A stretch of DNA of 64,000 nt. It comes from Cupriavidus sp. D39. Its GTDB lineage: Bacteria; Pseudomonadota; Gammaproteobacteria; Burkholderiales; Burkholderiaceae. A program made the position numbers and the translations under genes. Shown here one piece after another: positions 57,871 to 64,000 of this stretch (position 1 is its first letter; every line of letters begins with the position of its first letter). The notes under the pieces were generated by a model. That model had not been told where the DNA came from. It worked only from the letters and a program-made list of their open reading frames with translations, and searched no databases. Location: NCBI RefSeq assembly GCF_026627925.1, contig NZ_JAPNLE010000009.1, positions 5,084,001 through 5,148,000 of the forward strand, given 5' to 3'.

Positions 57871-58205
57871 CGGTTGATCCCGATAACCTGGAACGGAAAA
57901 GGCGCCATGTTCAAGACACAGCGAACTACTACCGCTAATTAGCGACAGTAGTCGAGGTGCGCCTTCGGACCCGGTGGATTGGGGTTGAATCGAAAAACAA
58001 CGCAGCCTTGGCTGCGTTTTTTTCGTCTGTCGCTTCTTGGCTCCCTGCTATCCTGCTCGATCGCCCGTGGGTGGATCCGAGCGAAGTCCCCGCTGCCGGG
58101 TCCATGCTGGTTTGACAAAGTGGCATGAGCCCGGCGCTACAAGATGCTTTTTATTCGCTTGCCGGCGCAACGGCGCCGGCGGGTGGAATTCTGATGAGGT
58201 GCAAG
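57791..58205. other. Intergenic region between tRNA-Val and thrS
   Basis: These 415 bases hold the AGCAGT repeats, a 10-bp palindrome GCTAATTAGC within a CTACT...AGTAG stem (around 57926-57951), the terminator at 57999-58023, and then the thrS leader. TTGACA at 58094 may be the thrS -35, but I see no well-spaced -10. A short in-frame stretch from ATG 58125 precedes the thrS start and is probably untranslated leader. Confidence 0.5.
57999..58023 (+). terminator. Terminator after the tRNA-Val pair
   Basis: An 8-bp stem AACGCAGC/GCTGCGTT with loop CTTG is followed by a run of T (58017-58023). A-rich bases before it suggest it may also work in reverse. Confidence 0.9.
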
Positions 58206-60113
58206 ATGATCGCAATCACGCTGCCGGATGGTTCCCGACGCGAATTCCCCGGCCCGGTGACGGTCGCCGAAGTGGCGCAGAGCATTGGCTCAGGCCTGGC
58301 CAAGGCTGCCCTCGCGGGCAAGGTGGATGGTCAGACGGTCGACACCAGCTTCCTCATCGAGCGCGATGCAGCTCTCGCCATCGTCACGGACAAGGATGCC
58401 GACGGCGTTGATGTGATCCGTCACTCGACGGCCCACTTGCTGGCCTACGCTGTCAAGGAGCTGTATCCCGAGGCGCAGGTGACGATCGGCCCGGTGATCG
58501 AGAACGGCTTCTACTACGACTTCGCCTACAAGCGCCCCTTCACGCCCGAGGACCTGGTTGCCATCGAGAAGAAGATGGCCGAGCTCGCCAAGAAGGACGA
58601 GAAGGTAACGCGCGAGGTCTGGAGCCGCGATGAAGCCGTGAAACTGTTCGAATCGATGGGCGAGAAGTACAAGGCCGAAATCATCGCCTCGATTCCGCAG
58701 GACCAGGAGATCGGCCTGTACCGCGAAGGCAAGTTCGTCGACCTCTGCCGTGGCCCGCACGTGCCGTCCACGGGCAAGCTCAAGGTCTTCAAGCTGATGA
58801 AGGTGGCTGGCGCCTACTGGCGCGGCGACGCCAAGAACGAGATGCTCCAGCGCATCTACGGCACGGCCTGGGCCAAGAAGGAAGACCAGGAAGCCTACCT
58901 GCACATGCTGGAAGAGGCCGAGAAGCGCGACCACCGCAAGCTGGGCAAGCTGCTCGACCTGTTCCACCTGCAGGAAGAGGCGCCGGGCATGGTGTTCTGG
59001 CACCCGAAGGGCTGGCAGGTGTGGCAGGCGGTGGAGCAGTACATGCGCGGCCGCCTGACGCAGGCTGGCTATGAAGAAGTGCGCACACCGCAAGTGATGG
59101 ATCGTTCGCTGTGGGAGAAGTCGGGTCACTGGCAGAACTACAAGGAGAACATGTTCGTCACGGAGTCGGAGAAGCGCGACTACGCGATCAAGCCGATGAA
59201 CTGCCCCGGCCATGTGCAGATTTTCAATCACGGCCTGCGTTCGTACCGCGACCTGCCGCTGCGCCTGGCCGAGTTCGGCGCCTGCCATCGCAACGAGCCC
59301 TCGGGCGCGCTGCATGGCTTGATGCGTGTGCGCGGCTTTGTGCAGGATGACGCGCACATTTTCTGCACGGGAGAGCAGATCGTTGCGGAGGCCAAGGCCT
59401 TCAACGAACTGGCGTTCTCCGTGTACGACGATTTCGGCTTCAAGGACATTGCCGTCAAGCTGTCGCTGCGCCCTGACCAGCGCGCCGGTTCCGACGAGGT
59501 CTGGGACCATGCCGAGGAAGGCCTGCGCCTGGCGCTGCGCGCCTGCGGCGTGGAGTGGGAAGAGCTGCCGGGCGAGGGCGCCTTCTACGGCCCCAAGGTG
59601 GAATACCATATCAAGGACGCCATTGGCCGGTCCTGGCAATGCGGCACGCTGCAGCTGGACCTGGTGCTGCCGGAGCGCCTGGATGCCGAATACGTCTCGG
59701 AAGACAACTCGCGCAAGCGCCCGGTCATGCTGCACCGGGCCATCCTGGGCTCTTTCGAGCGCTTCCTGGGCATCTTGCTGGAAAACCATGCCGGCGCGCT
59801 GCCTGCTCGGCTGGCGCCGGAGCAGGTCGTGGTGTTGAATATTGCCGACTCGCAGGCGGAATATGCCGAAAACGTCGTGCAACTGCTGCAAAAACAAGGA
59901 TTTAGGGCTAAGGCGGATTTGCGTAACGAGAAAATTACGTATAAAATCCGCGAGCATTCCCTTCAGAAGATTCCCTACCTCCTGGTAGTGGGCGACAAAG
60001 AACGGGATGCCAGTCAAGTGGCCGTGCGTGCCCGTGGCAACGTGGATCTGGGCGTTATGCCCGTTTCCGCGTTTGTGGAGCGTCTGCAACAGGACGTTGC
60101 CAGCAAAGCCTGA
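58206..60113 (+). CDS. thrS: Threonyl-tRNA synthetase
   Basis: This is a 635-residue class II synthetase with an N-terminal TGS domain ([28 protein letters not shown]), an editing domain ([37 protein letters not shown] with the HxxxH metal site) and the catalytic core ([57 protein letters not shown]). The anticodon-binding domain lies at the C-terminus. ATG 58206 has a GAGGTG ribosome site 6 bases upstream and gives the usual family start. ATG 58125 would add 27 unlikely residues. It heads the thrS-infC-rpmI-rplT-pheST cluster. Confidence 0.97.
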   Translation: MIAITLPDGSRREFPGPVTVAEVAQSIGSGLAKAALAGKVDGQTVDTSFLIERDAALAIVTDKDADGVDVIRHSTAHLLAYAVKELYPEAQVTIGPVIENGFYYDFAYKRPFTPEDLVAIEKKMAELAKKDEKVTREVWSRDEAVKLFESMGEKYKAEIIASIPQDQEIGLYREGKFVDLCRGPHVPSTGKLKVFKLMKVAGAYWRGDAKNEMLQRIYGTAWAKKEDQEAYLHMLEEAEKRDHRKLGKLLDLFHLQEEAPGMVFWHPKGWQVWQAVEQYMRGRLTQAGYEEVRTPQVMDRSLWEKSGHWQNYKENMFVTESEKRDYAIKPMNCPGHVQIFNHGLRSYRDLPLRLAEFGACHRNEPSGALHGLMRVRGFVQDDAHIFCTGEQIVAEAKAFNELAFSVYDDFGFKDIAVKLSLRPDQRAGSDEVWDHAEEGLRLALRACGVEWEELPGEGAFYGPKVEYHIKDAIGRSWQCGTLQLDLVLPERLDAEYVSEDNSRKRPVMLHRAILGSFERFLGILLENHAGALPARLAPEQVVVLNIADSQAEYAENVVQLLQKQGFRAKADLRNEKITYKIREHSLQKIPYLLVVGDKERDASQVAVRARGNVDLGVMPVSAFVERLQQDVASKA

Positions 60114-60158
60114 TGGGATGAGCACGGCTTGTTTTTTGTCTTCTTGAGGTAACGCAAC

Positions 60159-60680
60159 ATCGCTACAGACAAAGGTCATCGCATCAATCGCGAAATCAGC
60201 GCACCCGAATTGCGCCTGGTCGGGGTTGATAACGAGCAGCTCGGCATCGTCAAGTTCATGGACGCGCTCCGCCTGGCTGAGGATAAGGACTTGGACTTGG
60301 TGGAAATCGCTCCTACAGCGGTGCCGCCGGTTGCCCGTATCATGGATTACGGCAAGTTCAAGTACGAGGAAGCCAAGCGCGCGCACGACGCCAAGCTGAA
60401 GCAGAAGATCATCCAGGTCAAGGAAGTCAAGTTCCGGCCGGGTACGGATGATGGCGACTACAACGTCAAGCTGCGCAACCTGAAGCGCTTCCTCGAAGAC
60501 GGCGACAAGACCAAGATCACGCTGCGTTTCCGCGGCCGTGAGATGGCGCACCAGGAAATCGGCGCGCGCGTGCTCGAACGCCTGAAGGCGGACCTGGAAG
60601 AAGTTGGCCAGGTCGAGCAGATGCCGAAGATGGAAGGCCGCCAGATGGTGATGGTGCTGTCTCCCAAGAAGAAGAAGTAA
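60159..60680 (+). CDS. infC: Translation initiation factor IF-3 (AUC start codon)
   Basis: IF3 prevents subunit rejoining and checks start codons. It has 173 residues: [22 protein letters not shown] then [49 protein letters not shown], and a C-terminal domain with [44 protein letters not shown]. No ATG, GTG or TTG gives this full N-terminus. The start is ATC at 60159, 6 bases after GAGGTAA. IF3 discriminates against such codons, so the rare start gives autocontrol, as with AUU in E. coli. A TTG at 60210 gives a short form that lacks 17 residues. Confidence 0.95.
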   Translation: MATDKGHRINREISAPELRLVGVDNEQLGIVKFMDALRLAEDKDLDLVEIAPTAVPPVARIMDYGKFKYEEAKRAHDAKLKQKIIQVKEVKFRPGTDDGDYNVKLRNLKRFLEDGDKTKITLRFRGREMAHQEIGARVLERLKADLEEVGQVEQMPKMEGRQMVMVLSPKKKK

Positions 60681-60699
60681 GATTTTGCGCGTCGCTGCG

Positions 60700-60723
60700 G
60701 CCTGGAGGGGAATCCCTCCGGGC
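60700..60723 (+). promoter_or_regulatory. Leader hairpin between infC and rpmI
   Basis: A 10-bp stem GCCTGGAGGG/CCCTCCGGGC (one G-U wobble) with the loop GAAT lies in the 170-base infC-rpmI gap, without a T tract. In other bacteria L20 represses rpmI-rplT by binding a leader structure, so this is a candidate site. That role is not shown here. Confidence 0.4.
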
Positions 60724-60850
60724 GCGGCGTCGTGCGAAAGCAGCGCAGAGGCCGCACGCGGCTTTAGCGCAACAATAAGTGGATGCGGGTTTTGCAAGTG
60801 TCGGCGCCAGCTGGCCACCTGCATGCATGTCATAGAAGCTGGAGTATTTC

Positions 60851-61048
60851 ATGCCGAAGATGAAGACCAAGAAAAGCGCCTCCAAGCGCTTTACTGCGCG
60901 TCCGAATGGTTCGTTCAAGCGTGGCCAAGCCTTCAAGCGTCACATCTTGACCAAGAAGACCACCAAGAACAAGCGCCAGTTGCGCGGCACCCAGGACGTC
61001 CATGAGACGAACCTGAAGTCCGTTCGCGCAATGATGCCTTACGCATAA
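60851..61048 (+). CDS. rpmI: 50S ribosomal protein L35
   Basis: This is a 65-residue basic ribosomal protein: [20 protein letters not shown], then [45 protein letters not shown]. It matches L35 along the whole length, with the Lys/Arg-rich N-terminus [10 protein letters not shown] and the end RAMMPYA. It lies directly before rplT, with 27 bases between, as in most bacteria. Confidence 0.97.
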   Translation: MPKMKTKKSASKRFTARPNGSFKRGQAFKRHILTKKTTKNKRQLRGTQDVHETNLKSVRAMMPYA

Positions 61049-61075
61049 CCCTAACGAAAACGAAAGGAGCATTAC

Positions 61076-61432
61076 ATGCCTCGAGTAAAACGTGGGGTCA
61101 CTGCACGGGCCCGCCACAAGAAAGTCATCGTCGCTGCCAAGGGTTTCCGCGGCCGCCGCAATAACGTCTACCGTATCGCCAAGCAGGCGGTCATGCGTGC
61201 TGGCCAGTACGCATACCGCGATCGCCGCAACAAGAAGCGCGTATTCCGCGCTCTCTGGATTGCGCGTATCAATGCTGCTTCGCGTGAGCATGGCATGACC
61301 TACAGCGTGTTCATGAACGGCCTGAAGCGGGCTTCGATTGAGCTGGACCGCAAGGTGCTGTCGGACATGGCTATCCATGACAAGCCTGCCTTTGCCGCCA
61401 TCGTCAACCAGGTGAAAGCCACCGTTGCCTGA
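61076..61432 (+). CDS. rplT: 50S ribosomal protein L20
   Basis: This is a 118-residue protein: [20 protein letters not shown] then [95 protein letters not shown]20 is needed for early 50S assembly and often represses its own operon. An AAAGGAG ribosome site lies before ATG 61076. Confidence 0.98.
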   Translation: MPRVKRGVTARARHKKVIVAAKGFRGRRNNVYRIAKQAVMRAGQYAYRDRRNKKRVFRALWIARINAASREHGMTYSVFMNGLKRASIELDRKVLSDMAIHDKPAFAAIVNQVKATVA

Positions 61433-61751
61433 TGCCGGCTCCGGGGCGCCGCGCTAGTGTCTGGCGTGGCTTCCCGGGCAAGCACCGACCGCAAGGTCGA
61501 CAGCATTTCCGCTGAATTTGCCTGAGCAGCGCTCGTCGCCGCGACGGCGATTCAGCCGGACCTGCAGAAACGGGGCTCCTCACCGAGCCCCGTTTTTATT
61601 TCGAATGCCGTTTTGCATCGTAGACGACATCCGAAACGAAGCCCGCGCCGCCCCCGGTGCCGCGCGGACTCTGCACCCACATCGCACCTAGTGCCAACCC
61701 ACGCCCGGGCCCAGCGTGACCCGGACGCCAAATTTATCGCCGACCGCCGCC
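61433..61751. other. rplT-pheS intergenic region
   Basis: These 319 bases contain the terminator at 61568-61597. I found no phenylalanine-rich leader peptide that would point to pheST attenuation. Transcription of pheS probably depends on partial readthrough or a promoter after the terminator, which I could not identify. Confidence 0.5.
61568..61597 (+). terminator. Terminator between rplT and pheS
   Basis: An 11-bp stem AAACGGGGCTC/GAGCCCCGTTT with a six-base loop is followed by TTTTT. It is a strong intrinsic terminator that would separate ribosomal-protein genes from pheST, or act as an attenuator for the latter. Confidence 0.92.
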
Positions 61752-62783
61752 ATGTCTCTGGATCCGGATCAAATCGTCGCCGACGCCCAGGCCGCCTTCG
61801 CTGCAGCCAACGACAACGCCACGCTGGAAAACGAGAAAGCCCGCTTTCTCGGCAAGACCGGCGCGCTTACCGAGCTGCTCAAGAGCCTCGGCAAGCTCGA
61901 CCCGGAAACGCGCAAGAGCGAAGGCGCGCGCATCAACCAGGCCAAGCAGCAGGTCGAGGCCGCGCTGCAGGCGCGCCGCCAGGCGCTGGCCGATGCGCTG
62001 ATGAACGCGCGGCTGGCCGCCGAGGCCATCGACGTCACGCTGCCGGGCCGGGCCGTTGCCCGCGGCAGCCTGCATCCGGTGATGCGTACCTGGGAGCGGG
62101 TCGAGCAGATCTTCGGCTCGGTCGGCTTCGACGTGGCCGATGGCCCCGAGATCGAAACCGACTGGATGAACTTCACCGCGTTGAACAACCCGGACAACCA
62201 TCCGGCCCGTTCGATGCAGGACACCTTCTACGTGGACGGCCGCGACAGCGAAGGCAAGCTGCTGCTGCTGCGTACCCACACCAGCCCGATGCAGGTGCGC
62301 TACGCACGCATGCACGTGGAGAAGTACAAGGGCCGCGAGATGCCGCCGATCAAGGTGATCTGCCCGGGCCGTACCTACCGCGTCGACAGCGATGCCACGC
62401 ACTCGCCGATGTTCAACCAGGTCGAAGGGCTGTGGATCGGCGACGACGTGAGCTTTGCGGATCTGAAGGGCGTGTACACCGATTTCCTGCGCAAGTTCTT
62501 CGAGCGCGATGACATCCAGGTGCGTTTCCGCCCCTCGTACTTCCCGTTCACCGAGCCGTCGGCGGAAATCGACATGGCCTTCGGCAATGGCAAGTGGCTG
62601 GAGATTTCCGGCTCGGGCCAGGTGCACCCCAACGTGCTGCGCAATATGGGCCTGGACCCCGAGCGCTATATCGGCTTTGCCTTCGGTTCCGGCCTTGAAC
62701 GCCTGACCATGCTCCGCTACGGCATCAACGATCTGCGCCTGTTCTTCGAAGGCGACGCGCGTTTCCTGCGCCAGTTCGCCTGA
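61752..62783 (+). CDS. pheS: Phenylalanyl-tRNA synthetase alpha subunit
   Basis: This 343-residue subunit holds the class II catalytic core. It has an N-terminal coiled coil ([42 protein letters not shown]), then [80 protein letters not shown] and [37 protein letters not shown] 61752 ([13 protein letters not shown]) is the usual start. Another ATG 36 bases upstream is in frame but weak. It lies 71 bases before pheT. Confidence 0.96.
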   Translation: MSLDPDQIVADAQAAFAAANDNATLENEKARFLGKTGALTELLKSLGKLDPETRKSEGARINQAKQQVEAALQARRQALADALMNARLAAEAIDVTLPGRAVARGSLHPVMRTWERVEQIFGSVGFDVADGPEIETDWMNFTALNNPDNHPARSMQDTFYVDGRDSEGKLLLLRTHTSPMQVRYARMHVEKYKGREMPPIKVICPGRTYRVDSDATHSPMFNQVEGLWIGDDVSFADLKGVYTDFLRKFFERDDIQVRFRPSYFPFTEPSAEIDMAFGNGKWLEISGSGQVHPNVLRNMGLDPERYIGFAFGSGLERLTMLRYGINDLRLFFEGDARFLRQFA

Positions 62784-62854
62784 GGCGCGCACGCGCGCCA
62801 GAGCACATCGTCACCGACACCACAGAACAGAATACTTACCGGATCAGAAGCGCC

Positions 62855-64000
62855 ATGCAATTCTCGGAATCCTGGCTTCGCAGTTTCGTCAATCCCGACA
62901 AGATCTCCACCGATGCGCTCTCGCACAGCCTGACCATGGCCGGGCTGGAAGTGGAAGAGGTCGGCCCCGTTGCGCCGCCCTTCAACAAGGTGGTGGTGGC
63001 GCGCGTGCTCTCCACCGAGCGCCATCCCAACGCGGATCGCCTCAACGTTTGCCAGGTCGATGCCGGCACCGGCGAGACCCTGCAGATCGTTTGCGGCGCG
63101 CCCAACGTGGCGCCCGGCGTGCTGGTGCCGTGCGCGCTGGTCGGCGCGGTGCTGCCGCCGTCAGAGGCGGGCGGCAAGCCGTTCGAGATCAAGGTGGGCA
63201 AGCTGCGCGGCGTGGACAGCTACGGCATGCTTTGCTCGGCGCGCGAACTCAAGCTGTCGGAAGACCACGGCGGCCTGATGCTGCTGCCCGAAGATGCCAG
63301 GATCGGCATGGACATCCGCGAGTACCTGGACCTCGATGACCAGGTCTTCGTCATCAAGCTGACCCCCAACAAGGCCGACTGCCTGTCGATCCACGGCGTG
63401 GCGCGCGAAGTTGCCGCGCTGACCGGCGCCCAGCTGCACTTGCCGGAGATGAAGCCGGTGGCTGTGACGCTGGCCGACAAGCTGCCTGTGAAAATTTCGG
63501 CGCCCGACCTGTGTGGCCGCTTCTCCGGCCGCGTGATCCGCGGCGTGAACGCGCACGCGGCCACGCCGGCATGGATGGTGCAGCGCCTGGAGCGGGCAGG
63601 GCAGCGCAGCCTCTCCGCGCTGGTCGACATCTCCAACTACGTGATGCTGGAGCTCGGCCGTCCGTCGCACGTGTTCGACCTGGACAAGATCCACGGCGGG
63701 CTGGATGTGCGCTGGGGCCGCAAGGGAGAACAGCTCAAGCTGCTCAACGGCAATACCGTGGAGCTCGACGAGCAGGTCGGCGTGATCGCCGACGACAAGG
63801 AGATCGAGAGCCTGGCCGGCATCATGGGCGGCGACAGCACCGCCGTGACGCTGGACACCACCAACATCTACCTGGAAGCCGCCTTCTGGTGGCCGCAAGC
63901 CATCCAGGGCCGCTCGCGCCGCTTCAACTTCTCGACCGATGCCGGGCATCGCTTCGAGCGTGGCGTGGACTACGCCACCACGGTTGAGCATATCGAGCGT
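62855..64000 (+). CDS. pheT: Phenylalanyl-tRNA synthetase beta subunit (partial)
   Basis: Only the first 382 codons are in the window. The sequence starts [20 protein letters not shown] and contains the tRNA-binding OB fold ([74 protein letters not shown]), then the B3/B4 editing region ([38 protein letters not shown]). The frame is clean to the last base. The remaining half should lie beyond the right edge. Confidence 0.96.
   Translation, partial: MQFSESWLRSFVNPDKISTDALSHSLTMAGLEVEEVGPVAPPFNKVVVARVLSTERHPNADRLNVCQVDAGTGETLQIVCGAPNVAPGVLVPCALVGAVLPPSEAGGKPFEIKVGKLRGVDSYGMLCSARELKLSEDHGGLMLLPEDARIGMDIREYLDLDDQVFVIKLTPNKADCLSIHGVAREVAALTGAQLHLPEMKPVAVTLADKLPVKISAPDLCGRFSGRVIRGVNAHAATPAWMVQRLERAGQRSLSALVDISNYVMLELGRPSHVFDLDKIHGGLDVRWGRKGEQLKLLNGNTVELDEQVGVIADDKEIESLAGIMGGDSTAVTLDTTNIYLEAAFWWPQAIQGRSRRFNFSTDAGHRFERGVDYATTVEHIER

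Noticed and set aside
58290..60833. 847-codon open frame antisense to thrS and infC
   Set aside because: It is a shadow of real genes in GC-rich DNA. It is His/Arg/Gln-rich, has no family motif, and lies across strongly conserved genes on the other strand.
61433..61751. pheM-like leader peptide and attenuation of pheST
   Set aside because: A terminator is present, but no short ORF rich in Phe codons precedes it, and no alternative antiterminator pairing was evident by eye.

Overview
The window looks like a chromosomal segment of a high-GC betaproteobacterium, most probably Burkholderiaceae and Cupriavidus-like. This is inferred from protein character (DUF2968 and DUF2069 proteins, a 416-residue aspartokinase, a 635-residue ThrS, a 173-residue IF3 with an AUC start) and from the gene mix of 3-hydroxybutyrate/ketone-body genes, ETF-QO and a TRAP system. 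No database search was possible. Almost everything is housekeeping. There is no CRISPR array, prophage or conjugative element. The only clear mobile element is an IS200/IS605 insertion.

Layout. 1-3.6 kb (minus): start of a kdp potassium-pump operon (31-residue membrane peptide, kdpF, kdpA, kdpB running off the left edge). 3.9-6.4 kb: UspA protein and a large APC permease. 6.5-9.2 kb: MocR/PdxR-type regulator divergent from a PNPOx-like protein, then a DMT-transporter remnant. 9.2-12.7 kb: suhB, trmJ, a truncated PrpF-like gene, cysE. 12.7-14.5 kb: IS200/IS605 element with an amber-interrupted tnpA, an intact tnpB and a folded right end that may be part of an omega RNA. 14.6-17.3 kb (minus): lpxH, two cyclophilins, a TPR protein. 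17.6-23.8 kb (plus): cysS, AlkA-like glycosylase, accA, tilS, lysC. 23.9-24.1 kb: tRNA-Ser(GCU) with its own promoter and terminator. 24.4-29.4 kb: gamma-carbonic-anhydrase-like protein, FAD oxidase, DUF2069 protein, wrbA, YihY protein, Mpo1-like protein. 29.4-29.8 kb: a dense cluster of palindromes. 29.8-41.6 kb: hydrolase, metY, CBS protein, LplT-PlsC fusion, GST, aroC, MFS transporter, FAD oxidase, FCD regulator, PilZ protein, secreted protein. 41.7-44.5 kb: ETF-QO and an SDR. 44.9-47.9 kb: TRAP transporter dctQMP. 48.1-50.9 kb: DUF2968 protein, membrane-anchored hypothetical, thioesterase, PAS-LuxR regulator. 51.0-54.9 kb: succinyl-CoA:3-ketoacid CoA-transferase (two subunits), DUF411 protein, 3-hydroxybutyrate dehydrogenase, hydrolase. 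54.9-57.8 kb: RidA, relA, two tRNA-Val(GAC). 58.2-64.0 kb: thrS-infC-rpmI-rplT-pheS-pheT.

A striking pattern is that eight genes are broken, or apparently broken, by loss of one base inside a short G or C run (kdpA, kdpB, the PNPOx-like gene, the gamma-CA gene, a GST, dctP, the DUF2968 gene and the gene at 49063). Adding one G or C restores the expected protein each time. A ninth frameshift, in the APC permease, lies in a CT repeat. All eight being losses suggests under-called homopolymers in the assembly rather than gene decay, so I annotate these as genes with a marked shift. By contrast the tnpA amber codon, the half-length PrpF gene and the DMT remnant look like real decay.

Functional links: ETF-QO, the nearby SDR, the CoA-transferase and 3-hydroxybutyrate dehydrogenase point to fatty-acid, PHB and ketone-body catabolism. 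cysE, cysS and metY belong to sulfur amino-acid metabolism. The last 6 kb is the classic translation cluster, with IF3 probably under start-codon autocontrol.
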